From NCBI RefSeq assembly GCF_013256625.1, contig NZ_CP053908.1:4526001-4590000 (forward strand): 64,000 nucleotides of DNA. Direction: 5' to 3'. Under the pieces are notes generated by a model, which searched no databases, was not told the origin of the DNA, and was given only the letters and a program-made list of their open reading frames with translations. The position numbers and the translations under genes are program-made. The DNA is from Hymenobacter sp. BRD128. Lineage in GTDB: Bacteria; Bacteroidota; Bacteroidia; Cytophagales; Hymenobacteraceae. This document shows positions 27,771 to 36,834 of this stretch, piece after piece (position 1 is the first letter of the stretch; the number at the start of each line of letters is the position of its first letter).

Positions 27771-28820
27771 CTAGCGCCAGCCCCGCACCGTGGCGCCGCC
27801 AAACACCCCCTTATTGCCAGCCGGCGAAAAGATGCCGTAGGGAAACACTGCCTCGGGCGCGCTAGCCTCGTTGAGCGCCCGCAACTGCTCGGGCGAGAGC
27901 TGAATATCGAGCGCCGCGATGCTGTCGTGCAGCTGCTCGACCCGGCTAGCCCCCACAATAGGCGCGCTCACGCCGGGCTGGGCCAGCACCCAGGCCAGGG
28001 CCACCTGCGCCAGTGGGCGGCCCTGCTGCGCGGCCACCGGCCGCAGCGCTTCCAGGATGCGCCAGTTGCGGTCAGTAAAGAGCGTGTTGCCGAATGGGTT
28101 AGGCCCGCTGAGTCGGCCTTCGCCGGTGGCGCCATTTTCAGCGCGCTGGTATTTGCCGGCCAGAAAGCCCGCCGCCAGCGGGCTCCACGGCGCCAGGCCC
28201 AGGCCGCACTCGCGGGCGGCGGGCACGTACTCGTGCTCGATGTTGCGCTCGACCAGCGAGTAGGCGAGCTGCATGGCCACGGGGCCGGGCACGCCGTGCG
28301 CGGCGGCCAGGGTCGCCGCCTTGGTAGCGTACCAGGCCGGCATATCAGAAAAGCCGAAGTAGCGGATTTTGCCGGCCCGCACGAGGTCGCCGAGGGTTTG
28401 CAGCAATTCTTCTGCGGGTGTCACCGCGTCCCACACGTGCAGCCAGTAGAGGTCCACGTAGTCGGTACCCAGGCGGCGCAGCGAGCCTTCGAGGGCACGG
28501 TAAATCTGCTTGCGGCCGTTGCCGCCGGCGTTGGGGTTGCCAGCCTCGGCGCTAAAGCCAAACTTGGTGGCCAGCACTACTTTATCGCGCAGCTTCCGCT
28601 CGGCCAGGTAGCCGCCCAGCAACTCCTCGCTGCGCCCGCCGGCATACACGTCGGCCGTGTCGACGAAGTTGCCGCCGGCCTCGACGTAGGTATTGAAAAT
28701 GGCCTGCGACACGTTGTCGGCCGAGCCCCAGCGGGCGGTGCCAAACGTCATGGTGCCCAAGGCTAGCGGGCTGACTACCAGACCCGAGCGGCCCAGCGTG
28801 CGAAAATCGGTAAGGGACAT
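27771..28820 (-). CDS. Aldo/keto reductase (second)
   Basis: A 349-residue reductase with the N-terminus LGRSGLVVSPLALGTMTFG. Asp and Tyr are in FVDTADVYAGG, Lys in ATKFGF, His in YWLHVWD, and the SAPIVGASRVEQL cofactor loop is present. It shares the fold with the neighbouring reductase but differs enough to have its own substrate. An ACCTTTG box lies about 50 bases upstream of the start on the minus strand (around 28865). Together with the next reductase and the AraC gene it forms a co-directional set. Confidence 0.92.
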   Translation of the reverse strand: MSLTDFRTLGRSGLVVSPLALGTMTFGTARWGSADNVSQAIFNTYVEAGGNFVDTADVYAGGRSEELLGGYLAERKLRDKVVLATKFGFSAEAGNPNAGGNGRKQIYRALEGSLRRLGTDYVDLYWLHVWDAVTPAEELLQTLGDLVRAGKIRYFGFSDMPAWYATKAATLAAAHGVPGPVAMQLAYSLVERNIEHEYVPAARECGLGLAPWSPLAAGFLAGKYQRAENGATGEGRLSGPNPFGNTLFTDRNWRILEALRPVAAQQGRPLAQVALAWVLAQPGVSAPIVGASRVEQLHDSIAALDIQLSPEQLRALNEASAPEAVFPYGIFSPAGNKGVFGGATVRGWR

Positions 28821-28945
28821 AGGAGTGGGACTAAGGGCATCCGTTGGCTAAACGGGTGTAGCCCCACAAAGGTCCAGCTTGGGCTAGCGGACGGCGGTAT
28901 ACAAACCGCGGCTTATGCTATACGAAGTGTAGCAGGCTACAAAGA

Positions 28946-29452
28946 TTACCAGCCAGATAGTGCCCAATGCAGTCGTTTTCTAAAAGCTGTCAATGCTAGC
29001 GAACCGTTTGGACTTTGCTCAAGATTACTTTCTAAACTTATCTGACCTGCGTTGTCATCGCCTATGTAAAAGCTCTCAAAATCGGATAGCCGATAGGACA
29101 GACCATTCGCAGTAGGTAAGAGATGAACCTCAAAAATCAGTCGGTCCAGCATATTTCCCCATTCCTGGTGAGTTGTAAACTCAATACGAACCTCCTTGGG
29201 TAAGTCACCATAAGTAAGGGATTTAGCAGGTAGGCTCTGTGTGTTTTTAACTTTTACGTTGGTTAGTTTTTTTAAATACCAGTGACGAACTAATGCTAGC
29301 CGTGCAGCTTGAGTTTTTGCATTAGCAGGCCACGGTAACTGACCGATAAACTCAATTTTACCAGTAGCCTCATTACGGGGCCAAGGCCGGGCGACCTGGG
29401 CACAGGCCACCCGGCTAGCCAGTAGCAACAGGATAACTAGCAGCGTTCTCAC
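28946..29452 (-). CDS. Exported protein of unknown function (possibly DUF4468-like)
   Basis: The 168-residue protein has a signal peptide (MRTLLVILLLLASRVACAQ). The early ATGKIEFIGQLPWP segment and the later VRIEFTTHQEWGNMLDRLIFEVHL resemble DUF4468/TBP-like-fold envelope proteins of Bacteroidota. This is a weak likeness. Its start overlaps the stop of the upstream metallo-beta-lactamase gene by 4 bases, so it is translationally coupled. The gene is visibly less GC-rich than its neighbours, suggesting a different origin. Confidence 0.65.
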   Translation of the reverse strand: MRTLLVILLLLASRVACAQVARPWPRNEATGKIEFIGQLPWPANAKTQAARLALVRHWYLKKLTNVKVKNTQSLPAKSLTYGDLPKEVRIEFTTHQEWGNMLDRLIFEVHLLPTANGLSYRLSDFESFYIGDDNAGQISLESNLEQSPNGSLALTAFRKRLHWALSGW

Positions 29453-30822
29453 GCCGATACCGGCGCAACTTCCGTCACCACCTCGCCCAAATCCAGTACT
29501 TCCACATCCGGGCGGGCGGCCTGGATGATGCTAGCCCCGGCCGCCGAGCGGTAGCCGCCCGCGCAATGCACGAGCACCGGCTTATCGGTCGGGATTTCAC
29601 CCACCCGCTCGCGCAGCTCAGGCAGTGGGATGAGCAAGGCATTGGCAAACAGCGGGTCGTGGGCCTCGGTGCGGTTGCGGATGTCCACGATAGTGAACTG
29701 CTCGGGGTGCTGGCGCACGGCGGTCACATCTACGGTGGGGCTGGTGGCAGGCTGGGTGGCGGGGGCTAGCAACGCACCCTTGATGTTGCTTTCGTAGCCG
29801 ATTTTGGCGGCCTTGCGCATCACCGCGTCAAGCTGAATCTGGGTGTCGGCCAGCAGGTAGAATTTCTCCTGCGGACCCACTACCGACCCTAGCCAGGTTT
29901 CAAACTTGCCGCCGTCCTGCAAATTGATAGCGCCGGGCAGGTGGCCGGCGCGAAACTTAGCGGCCGGCCGCGTGTCGATAACGAGCACGCCGGGGGCTAG
30001 CGCGGCGCCCGGTTGCAAGCGCGGCACGGCCCGGATGCTGTCCTCAAAATTGGGCGCGCCCTGCTTGTTGAGCTGCACGTCGTGCCCAAAGTACTTGGGC
30101 ATAAACGGCTGGTCTGCGAGCAGCGCTTTTACAAACTCGGGCTCCGACATGGGTTGCAGGGCGTAGTTGGTGGCTAGCTCTTTGGCAATGGTACTGTCGA
30201 GGTCGGGGCTGGTAGTTTTGCCGCAGAGCGAGCCGGGGCCGTGGGCCGGGTACACGCGCGTGGTGGGCGGCAGGGCCATGAGTTTCTGGCGCAGGCTGGT
30301 GTAGAGCTGGGCGGCGAGCTCCTCGCGGGCGTGGCCGCCGCCGGCCTCAGCCTCGCGCAGGTCGGGCCGGCCCACGTCGCCCACAAACAGCGTGTCGCCG
30401 GTAAAGACGGCGCGGGTCTGGGCGGCTTCGTCCATGAGCAGCACGCTGATGCTATCGGGCGAGTGGCCGGGGGTGCTGAGGGCGTGCAGCTCGACGGTGC
30501 CGAGCTTAATACGGTCGCCGTCGTCGAAATTCTTGTGGGGGTAGCGGGCGCCGGTGAGCTTGCTGCAATAGATGGTGGCAGCGGTTTCCTGGGCTATTTC
30601 CAGGTGGCTGCTCACGAAGTCGGCGTGGGGGTGCGTTTCAATCACGGCCACTATCTGGGCGTCGTGCTCGTCGGCAAAGTCGTAGTAGGGCTGCGGGTCG
30701 CGGCCGGGGTCGATAACGGCCACCTGCCGGCCCGCCCTGATGGCGTAGGAGGCGTGGGCCAGGCCTTTATCGTAAAACTGCTGAATTTGCACCGCGGGGG
30801 TGCTACTACTGGGTAAGGGCAT
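29449..30822 (-). CDS. MBL-fold hydrolase with two rhodanese domains (persulfide dioxygenase-like)
   Basis: The N-terminal metallo-beta-lactamase domain (about 1-245) has the iron-binding motif THPHADFVSSH, TPGHSPDS, FTGDTLFVGDVGRPDL and PAHGPGS of the ETHE1/persulfide dioxygenase group. Two rhodanese domains follow. The first (about 270-350: VIDTRPAAKFRAGHLPGA) has no active-site Cys, while the second (about 370-455) has the catalytic CAGGYRS loop. Such fusions oxidise glutathione- or low-molecular-weight persulfides to sulfite and move sulfane sulfur in the cytoplasm. At 457 residues the protein is of normal length for this architecture. It is coupled to the small exported protein downstream. 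The YeiH-like gene nearby could export the resulting anion, but this is speculative. Confidence 0.9.
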   Translation of the reverse strand: MPLPSSSTPAVQIQQFYDKGLAHASYAIRAGRQVAVIDPGRDPQPYYDFADEHDAQIVAVIETHPHADFVSSHLEIAQETAATIYCSKLTGARYPHKNFDDGDRIKLGTVELHALSTPGHSPDSISVLLMDEAAQTRAVFTGDTLFVGDVGRPDLREAEAGGGHAREELAAQLYTSLRQKLMALPPTTRVYPAHGPGSLCGKTTSPDLDSTIAKELATNYALQPMSEPEFVKALLADQPFMPKYFGHDVQLNKQGAPNFEDSIRAVPRLQPGAALAPGVLVIDTRPAAKFRAGHLPGAINLQDGGKFETWLGSVVGPQEKFYLLADTQIQLDAVMRKAAKIGYESNIKGALLAPATQPATSPTVDVTAVRQHPEQFTIVDIRNRTEAHDPLFANALLIPLPELRERVGEIPTDKPVLVHCAGGYRSAAGASIIQAARPDVEVLDLGEVVTEVAPVSA

Positions 30823-30956
30823 TGGGGTACGGTGGCAGCGGATGAGCTAAACGCCTGATTATCGGGCTGCCGGGGTAGGTGACAGGGTCAAATATAACGA
30901 GCCGCCCCAACATCGGGCCGGCCCCCGTAGTTCGCCGCGCCGCGCCGGGCAGCAAA

Positions 30957-30984
30957 AAAGCCCCGGCCGTAGGGCCGGGGCTTT
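30957..30984 (-). terminator. Rho-independent terminator
   Basis: AAGCCCCGGCC pairs with GGCCGGGGCTT across a GTAG loop. On the minus strand the stem is followed by six T, so it ends the small exported-protein gene stopping at 31008. Confidence 0.9.
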
Positions 30985-31007
30985 GAGGCGATGCACTGAA
31001 GCGAAAG

Positions 31008-31445
31008 CTAGCTTTTAGACTTCGGCTCGCCTTCGTGCTTGCCGTGGCGATGATGCTCTTTCTGCATGGCACTGAGCTTGCCGTATTGGTCGGCGCTGAG
31101 CACGCCCTGCAGCTGGGTCTGGTACTTGGCGTGGCCGGCTTCCATTTCCTGGTGCAGCGCCGCGCGCTGCTCCTTGGCCGGGTATTTGGCCTTAAGGGCC
31201 TGGCCTTCCTGGGCCTGGGCCAGCATGATTTGATGCACTTGGGCTTGCTGCTGGGCCGTGAGGCTCAGCTTTTTGGTGAGCATGGCCGTGCGGTGCTCGG
31301 CGCGCTGCTCGGGGGTTTTGTGCTCGCCTTTGCCCATGCGGTGCACGCGGTGGGTGGGCAGCTGGGTGGTGGTAGCAGGCGTGGTCTGGGCAAAGCTGGC
31401 GGTGGCAAAGGCCATGGCGGCCAGCAGAAGCAGGGACTTTTTCAT
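31008..31445 (-). CDS. Small exported helical protein (Spy/CpxP-like)
   Basis: A 145-residue protein with a signal peptide (MKKSLLLLAAMAFATASFAQ). The mature part is highly charged and helical, rich in Gln, His, Lys and Glu (EQRAEHRTAMLTKKL, SLTAQQQAQVHQI, LSADQYGKL). Length, periplasmic location and the LTxxQ-type repeats fit the Spy/CpxP/LTXXQ family of periplasmic stress chaperones. The His-rich C-terminus (KEHHRHGKHEG) could bind metals. The start at ATG 31443-31445 places the signal first. Confidence 0.75.
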   Translation of the reverse strand: MKKSLLLLAAMAFATASFAQTTPATTTQLPTHRVHRMGKGEHKTPEQRAEHRTAMLTKKLSLTAQQQAQVHQIMLAQAQEGQALKAKYPAKEQRAALHQEMEAGHAKYQTQLQGVLSADQYGKLSAMQKEHHRHGKHEGEPKSKS

Positions 31446-31697
31446 AATCAGGAATAAAAAACTGGTAAGCAGAAAAAAGAGGAAAAAAGCAGGAGGCGCG
31501 GCCGCGCTGGCTCCGGATGCCAGGGGAAATACAAGGAGCGCGCCAAAGCTGCCCGGCACTCATAACTCCCCTGCCTATGCCGATAGAAGCCATTTTTTTG
31601 CCGACGAAGCGGGCTAGCCTCATCGGCTGGCCCCTGGCCCGGCCAACGTAACTAGCGGGGCCGAGCTGCGCTAGCGTCCGGCTCGGCCCCGCGCCCG

Positions 31698-31704
31698 ACC
31701 TTTG
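31698..31704 (+). promoter_or_regulatory. Putative -7 box of the LysR gene
   Basis: GACCTTTG ends four bases before the ATG at 31709, in the same arrangement as upstream of the EVE, ricin/OmpA and GH97 genes. Confidence 0.45.
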
Positions 31705-31708
31705 CCAT

Positions 31709-32620
31709 ATGACTGATTTTCGCCTGCGCGTATTTGCCGCCGTGGCCCGGCACCTGAGCTTCACCAAGGCCGGGCAGGAGCTGTTTGTGAGCCAGCCGGC
31801 CGTTACCAAGCACATTCGCGAGCTGGAGGCCCAGTACGGCCAGCGCCTGCTGGAGCGGCGCGGCAACCGCGTGAGCCTCACCGAGGCCGGCCGCCTGCTG
31901 CACGCCCACGCCGAGGCCGTGGCCGCCAGCAGCCAGCAGCTCGCCGAGCAGCTGCTGGGCCTGCGCGACCCCGACGAGGCCGCCGGCCGCCTGCGCCTGG
32001 GCGCCAGCACCACCCTCAGCCAATACGTGCTGCCGGGCTGGCTGCCCGCGTTTCAGGCGCGCTACCCGCAGGTGCAGCTGAGCTTGCTGAGCGCTAACAG
32101 CGAGCGCATTGCCGAGGCGCTGCTGCGCGGCGAGCTGGATTTGGGTTTCGTGGAAGGTCGCACCAAAAACCGTGATTTGCACTACGAGCTGCTGCTGCCC
32201 GACGAGCTGGTGGCCGTGCGCCGGGCCACGCCCGCCGGCCCGCCCACCCGGCCCCTCCCGCTGGCCGAGGCGCTGGCCAGCCCGCTGGTGCTGCGCGAGC
32301 GTGGCTCGGGCACCCTCGAAGTGCTGGAAATGGCCCTGCGCGAGCGTAAAATCAAACTAAGCGAGCTGCGCGTGGCCTTTTACCTCGACAGTACCGAGGC
32401 CATCAAAAGCTACCTCGAAGCGGCCCCCGAGGCGCTAGGCTTCGTGTCGCGCCAGGCCTTGGCGCGCGAGCTGGCGGCGGGCCTGCTCGAAGTGGTGCCT
32501 GTGCAAGGACTGGCGCTGCCCCGGCAGTTTGAGGCAGTGTGGGTGCAAGGCCAGCCGCTGCCCCGCCCGGCGCAGCGATTCCTGAGCTATGGGCAACAAC
32601 GCGCTAAAACAGTTGCATAA
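31709..32620 (+). CDS. LysR-family transcriptional regulator
   Basis: A 303-residue regulator with an N-terminal winged HTH (FAAVARHLSFTKAGQELFVSQPAVTKHIRELE, residues about 8-40, described here in two overlapping halves) and a C-terminal LysR substrate-binding domain (LRLGASTTLSQYVLPGWLPAF onward). It lies 84 bases upstream of the YeiH-like transporter on the same strand. In many bacteria a CysB/CysL-like LysR gene adjoins yeiH, so it probably controls that gene in response to a sulfur compound or oxyanion. Confidence 0.92.
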   Translation: MTDFRLRVFAAVARHLSFTKAGQELFVSQPAVTKHIRELEAQYGQRLLERRGNRVSLTEAGRLLHAHAEAVAASSQQLAEQLLGLRDPDEAAGRLRLGASTTLSQYVLPGWLPAFQARYPQVQLSLLSANSERIAEALLRGELDLGFVEGRTKNRDLHYELLLPDELVAVRRATPAGPPTRPLPLAEALASPLVLRERGSGTLEVLEMALRERKIKLSELRVAFYLDSTEAIKSYLEAAPEALGFVSRQALARELAAGLLEVVPVQGLALPRQFEAVWVQGQPLPRPAQRFLSYGQQRAKTVA

Positions 32621-32704
32621 CTTTTGGTTATGTGCAATAAGTATTTGTAATTACCATTCTGAGAGTGGCTTGCGTAATTTTGGGGCGTTCATTAAGCACC
32701 CCCC

Positions 32705-33721
32705 ATGCCCACGCTACTCGAAGATTCGTCGCCGGCTGCTGCCCCGGCCACCGGTTTTTTTCGCCATTTTCATACCCAGCGTTTGGTGCTGGGCCGGTTG
32801 GTATCGCTGCGCCAAGTGGTGTTTGGGCTGCTGCTAGTGTTTTGCCTCACGCCCTGGGCGTCGCCGCCGCTGGCGCTGGCGCTCGGGCTGGCCCTGGCCC
32901 AAACGGTGGGCAATCCTTTCGTGGCGCGTACCAAAAACCTGACTGCTAAGCTGCTGCAATTCTCGGTTATCGGCCTGGGCTTTGGCATGAATGCCCACGC
33001 GGCGGTGCAGGCGGGCCGGCAGGGCATCGTGTTTACGGTGGTGTCGATTTTTGGCACGCTGCTGCTGGGCTTTGTGGTGGGCCGGTGGCTAGGGTTGGGG
33101 CGGCACGTGGTGCACCTCATCTCGTGCGGCACTGCTATTTGTGGCGGCTCGGCTATTGCGGCCATCGGGCCGGTGCTGCGGGCCAAGGATGAAGAAATGT
33201 CGGTGGCGCTGGGCACGGTGTTCGTGCTCAATGCGCTGGCGCTGTTTACGTTTCCGCCCATTGGCCACGCGCTGCATCTTAGCCAGCAGCAGTTTGGGCT
33301 GTGGTGCGCCATTGCCATTCACGACACCAGCTCGGTAGTAGGCGCGGGGGCGGCCTACGGCAGCCAGGCCCTCGAAATAGCCACCACCGTGAAGCTGGCC
33401 CGCGCCCTGTGGATTATTCCGGTATCGCTAGGCACGGCCTTGCTTTTTAAGCAGAAAGGTGTAAAAATCACAATTCCGTATTTCATTGTAGGCTTCGTGC
33501 TGGCCATGCTTTTCAACACCTATGTGCCGGCCGCCAAGGCGCTAGGCCCCCTGATGGTAAGCCTGGCCAAGACGGGCCTTACGGCCACGCTGTTCTTCAT
33601 CGGCGCGGGCTTGTCAAACAGCGTGCTGCGCGTGGTGGGCCTCAAACCCTACGTGCTGGGCATTGTGCTGTGGCTGGTGATTGCCGGCGCCTCCCTCTTT
33701 GTCATTCAGCACGCGGTGTAG
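32705..33721 (+). CDS. YeiH-family putative sulfate/anion exporter (UPF0324)
   Basis: An inner-membrane protein of 338 residues with about ten hydrophobic spans. The conserved LQFSVIGLGFGMN, SCGTAICGGSAIAAI, HDTSSVVGAG and TLFFIGAGLS segments mark the YeiH/UPF0324 family, tentatively linked to sulfate, sulfite or taurine-derived anion export. A TAATTTTG box (32675-32682) precedes the start by 22 bases, so it may have its own promoter in addition to the LysR transcript. Confidence 0.9.
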   Translation: MPTLLEDSSPAAAPATGFFRHFHTQRLVLGRLVSLRQVVFGLLLVFCLTPWASPPLALALGLALAQTVGNPFVARTKNLTAKLLQFSVIGLGFGMNAHAAVQAGRQGIVFTVVSIFGTLLLGFVVGRWLGLGRHVVHLISCGTAICGGSAIAAIGPVLRAKDEEMSVALGTVFVLNALALFTFPPIGHALHLSQQQFGLWCAIAIHDTSSVVGAGAAYGSQALEIATTVKLARALWIIPVSLGTALLFKQKGVKITIPYFIVGFVLAMLFNTYVPAAKALGPLMVSLAKTGLTATLFFIGAGLSNSVLRVVGLKPYVLGIVLWLVIAGASLFVIQHAV

Positions 33722-33744
33722 CGGGCTAGCCCGGCCCTTGGGGA

Positions 33745-34119
33745 CTAGCGCCCCACTTGGCTGGTGCTGTGCAGCTGCCCGATGCGGGCGGCCTTGTATT
33801 GCTGGTAGCGTACGTACTGCGCCGGCGTGAGCACCCCGCGAATGAGCTCGTCGGACTTGGCGCGGTCGAAGGCCATGGCCGTGCGTAGGCCGCCGGGGTC
33901 GCCCTGGTGCGCTGCCAGGTCGGCATCCAGGTGCTGGCGGGTGAGCAGTAGCACCTGGCGCAGGCGCGCGTGCTGGTCGGGCGAGAGGCCCAGCTCCTGG
34001 GCCATGCGTTGGGCCTGGCTAGCAGCGGCAGCGGCCTGCATAGCCGGCGTGGTTTGGGCGGCGGCCGGGCCGGCCAGCACTCCTAAGATGGCCAGGGTCA
34101 AGAAAGATTTTAAAAACAT
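33745..34119 (-). CDS. Small exported helical protein
   Basis: A 124-residue protein with a signal peptide (MFLKSFLTLAILGVLAGPAAAQ) and a helical mature part (QRMAQELGLSPDQHARL, GVLTPAQYVRYQQYKAAR). The LSPDQ and LTPAQY motifs are shared with the 31008 protein, and both look like LTXXQ/Spy-type periplasmic proteins. They sit on either side of the LysR-YeiH pair, so they may be related copies. The start is ATG 34117-34119. Confidence 0.72.
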   Translation of the reverse strand: MFLKSFLTLAILGVLAGPAAAQTTPAMQAAAAASQAQRMAQELGLSPDQHARLRQVLLLTRQHLDADLAAHQGDPGGLRTAMAFDRAKSDELIRGVLTPAQYVRYQQYKAARIGQLHSTSQVGR

Positions 34120-34352
34120 AAAATTTTGCTAATCAAAAAGAAAGTAAGGTGAATAGGGGAGGCTGATGGGCCGTGGCCGGCGGCCGGGCCGGGCTGCACC
34201 TGCCGGGGCGGCAAAGGGGCGGCCGGGTAGCTGGCGGGCCAGTCGCAAAGTTTAGCGTATTTTCGGCCCGGCTGACTATGGCGCAGCCCCAGCTCAACGC
34301 AAAATAACCGTTCCTATTTCCTCCTCTTTACTCGTTCTTTACTTCCTCTTGC

Positions 34353-35933
34353 ATGGCTAGTATTTTTGCCAAAAAACCGCTTGCCCAGCTCCTGGGCGAA
34401 GCCAACTCGACCGGCCACGGCGCGCTCAAGCGCACGCTGGGCGCCGGCAACCTCGTGGCGCTGGGCGTGGGCGCCATCATTGGGGCGGGCCTGTTTGTGC
34501 GCACGGCCAGCGCGGCGGCCCAGGCTTCGGGGCCGGGCGTAACGCTGGCGTTCGTGCTGGCCGCCTTCGGCTGCGTGTTTGCCGGCCTGTGCTACGCCGA
34601 GTTTGCGGCCATGATTCCCATTGCCGGCTCGGCCTACACCTATGCCTACACCACGATGGGCGAGTTTGTGGCCTGGGTTATCGGCTGGGCGCTCATCATG
34701 GAATACGCGCTGGGCGCGGCCACCGTGAGTATTGCCTGGAGCGAATATCTCAATAAGCTCTTGCAGGTCTTTGGCACCAGTTTACCCTATAATCTCAGCC
34801 ACTCGCCCTTCGAGCACGCCGTCATCAATGGCGTCACCGAGCACGGTCTCATCAACTTGCCCGCGCTGCTCATTATCGTGATGCTGAGCTTGTTGCTGGT
34901 AAAAGGTACTCAGGAGTCGGCCCTGTTCAACGCCGTCATTGTGGTGCTCAAAACCCTCATCGTGGTGGTTTTTATCGCCGTAGGCTGGCAGTTCATCAAT
35001 CCTACCAACCACACGCCCTACCTCATTCCGGCCGACGCCGTGGTGAAAAATGCGGCCGGCGAAGTGGTGCGCACCTACGAAGGGTTCTTTAAGCACGGCC
35101 TGGGCGGCATTATCGGCGGCGCGGGCATCGTGTTCTTCGCCTTCATCGGCTTCGACGCCGTGAGCACGGCCGCGCAGGAGGCGCGCAACCCCAAGCGCGA
35201 CATGCCCATCGGCATCCTGGGTTCGCTGGCCATCTGCACGGTGCTCTACATCCTCTTTGGCCACGTGCTGACGGGCGTGGCCAACTGGCGCGAATTTGCC
35301 GACCCGGCCCTGGGCGGCGAGGCGAGCGTGGCCTATGCCATTCGGGCCCACATGCCCGGCTACGGCTGGCTAGCCACGGCCGTTACCGTTGGTATCCTGC
35401 TGGGCTTCACTTCAGTTATCTTGGTAATGCTGATGGGCCAGAGCCGCGTATTCTTCTCGATGGCCAAGGATGGCCTCATGCCCAAAGCCTTTGCTGAGCT
35501 GCACCCCAAGTTCAACACGCCCTACAAGTCCAACCTCATGCTGATGGTGTTTGTGGGCTTGTTCGCGGCCTTCGTACCGGGCGCGCTGGCCGGCGACCTT
35601 ACCTCGTTTGGCACGCTGCTCGCCTTCGTGCTGGTGAGCCTCGGCGTGTGGATTATGCGCAAGTCGGACCCCGACCAGCCCCGCCCGTTTCGCTCGCCGC
35701 TCTCCACGCCGGCCTTTCCGCTGGTGCCCATCATGGGCGCCCTCGTGTGCACCTTGCTGATTGTGGGCCTCGACTCATTCACCCTGCAAGTGGCCTTTGG
35801 CTGGATGCTGCTCGGCTTTATCGTGTACTTCCTCTACGGCAAGCGCAATTCGATGCTGCAAAAAGGCATCGTGGTAGTGCCTACCGAGATGGACGAGGAA
35901 GCATTCATCAAGCCCGACCCGCAAAATCGCTAG
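34353..35933 (+). CDS. APC-family amino acid permease (cationic amino acid transporter type)
   Basis: An inner-membrane permease of 526 residues with about 12-14 hydrophobic spans. The APC signature around TM1 (GVGAIIGAGLFVRTA) and FIGFDAVSTAAQEARNPKRDMP in the TM6-TM7 region are typical of the CAT-like subgroup (YfnA-like), which imports basic or neutral amino acids with protons. The C-terminal tail is hydrophilic (EEAFIKPDPQNR). Substrate specificity is not readable. A terminator follows 20 bases after the stop. Confidence 0.93.
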   Translation: MASIFAKKPLAQLLGEANSTGHGALKRTLGAGNLVALGVGAIIGAGLFVRTASAAAQASGPGVTLAFVLAAFGCVFAGLCYAEFAAMIPIAGSAYTYAYTTMGEFVAWVIGWALIMEYALGAATVSIAWSEYLNKLLQVFGTSLPYNLSHSPFEHAVINGVTEHGLINLPALLIIVMLSLLLVKGTQESALFNAVIVVLKTLIVVVFIAVGWQFINPTNHTPYLIPADAVVKNAAGEVVRTYEGFFKHGLGGIIGGAGIVFFAFIGFDAVSTAAQEARNPKRDMPIGILGSLAICTVLYILFGHVLTGVANWREFADPALGGEASVAYAIRAHMPGYGWLATAVTVGILLGFTSVILVMLMGQSRVFFSMAKDGLMPKAFAELHPKFNTPYKSNLMLMVFVGLFAAFVPGALAGDLTSFGTLLAFVLVSLGVWIMRKSDPDQPRPFRSPLSTPAFPLVPIMGALVCTLLIVGLDSFTLQVAFGWMLLGFIVYFLYGKRNSMLQKGIVVVPTEMDEEAFIKPDPQNR

Positions 35934-35953
35934 CCCGCTAGCCATCAGCTTAT

Positions 35954-35990
35954 AAAAAAGTCTCGCCAAATACTTGGTGGGGCTTTTTTT
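35954..35990 (+). terminator. Rho-independent terminator of the permease gene
   Basis: AAAAAAG...CGCCA pairs with TGGTG...CTTTTTT, with three G-U pairs, around the loop AATACT, followed by a T run. Confidence 0.8.
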
Positions 35991-36015
35991 ACGTCTTCCC
36001 CTCGCTGGCCTCCGG

Positions 36016-36447
36016 CTAGCTTACCCCAATGGCCGGCCGAAACTGCATCAGCCAGGCCAGCGCCTCGGCCTCGCTGGTAAACCAGTTGGCCCGGTACGCG
36101 GCCGACAGCACTATGGGCGCCGGGGGCGCGTAGTGCTGCGCTTGCAGGGCTAGCCACAGTTCGGGCTGCGCCACGAAGGCCAGGCAGGGCACGCGCCCGA
36201 GCGCGCGGTGCACGCGGGGCAAAAATTCGTCGCGCAGCCATTCATACACATCGAGGCGCTGCGGCGTAGGGTCGGCGCGGCCGTCGAGCAGCCAGAAGGG
36301 GCAGTGGTAGTGCTGCGCCCACGCTAGCAGCAGCTCGCACGCCTCAATAAACTCGGTAGTCGAGAGCGGCTGGCGCACGGTGCCATGCAGCAAAGGCGGT
36401 TGCGACTGGTACCGTACCGCGTAGTAGCAGGGTGGAGCGGGAGGCAT
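36016..36447 (-). CDS. Conserved hypothetical protein, possibly STAS-like
   Basis: A 143-residue soluble protein without signal peptide. The pattern of an N-terminal strand (YYAVRYQSQ), a helix with EACELLLAW, a strand FWLLDGRADP, helix, strand CLAFVAQP and a terminal helix EAEALAWLMQF resembles the alpha/beta SpoIIAA/STAS-like proteins common in Hymenobacter. The 46370 gene product has the same size and ending. I cannot assign a function. Confidence 0.62.
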   Translation of the reverse strand: MPPAPPCYYAVRYQSQPPLLHGTVRQPLSTTEFIEACELLLAWAQHYHCPFWLLDGRADPTPQRLDVYEWLRDEFLPRVHRALGRVPCLAFVAQPELWLALQAQHYAPPAPIVLSAAYRANWFTSEAEALAWLMQFRPAIGVS

Positions 36448-36484
36448 ACTGCTAAGGGTAAAATGTTTATTCTCATGAAGATAC

Positions 36485-36694
36485 TCATTTTACCGGTTTT
36501 ACTTCGCTTTGCAGCTTTAATACTTTGTCGCCATTGTCTTGCACAATCACCAGGGCCGGGTCGTCGGCCGAGCCGTTGCGGTGAATGTCGTGGCCCTTGA
36601 TTTTGACGGTAATAGCTTCTTTGTGCACCGACTCGATTTTGCCGGTGGCCGTGCCGGTGCCGTACTTCCAGCTGACTTTAGTGCCCTTGCGCAT
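36485..36694 (-). CDS. DUF2945 (HVA1 TUDOR-like) domain protein
   Basis: A 69-residue basic protein with KGTKVSWKYGTGTATGKIESV, KIKGHDIHRNGSADDPALVI and KVLKLQSEVK, covering the whole DUF2945 domain, a small SH3/Tudor-like barrel. The motifs (KGDxVxW..GxGxxxGxI and NASxDxPxYxV) are those of the family. The bacterial role is unknown. It is short but has clear family conservation. Confidence 0.85.
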   Translation of the reverse strand: MRKGTKVSWKYGTGTATGKIESVHKEAITVKIKGHDIHRNGSADDPALVIVQDNGDKVLKLQSEVKPVK

Positions 36695-36823
36695 GAAATG
36701 GGAGGAATAATCGTTTGGATTCTATACTGAAAAAGCCTGGTTGAAGATGTGCCCGGCTAGCCTTTGGTTCGGCCCGGGCGGGCCCGCGCCGGGGCGGGGG
36801 CCGCCGTTTCCGCCGCTTGCCCG

Positions 36824-36830
36824 ACCTTTG
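36824..36830 (+). promoter_or_regulatory. Putative -7 box of the ricin/OmpA gene
   Basis: GACCTTTG ends four bases (CCCC) before ATG 36835, which supports that start over the in-frame codon at 36817. Confidence 0.45.
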
Positions 36831-36834
36831 CCCC

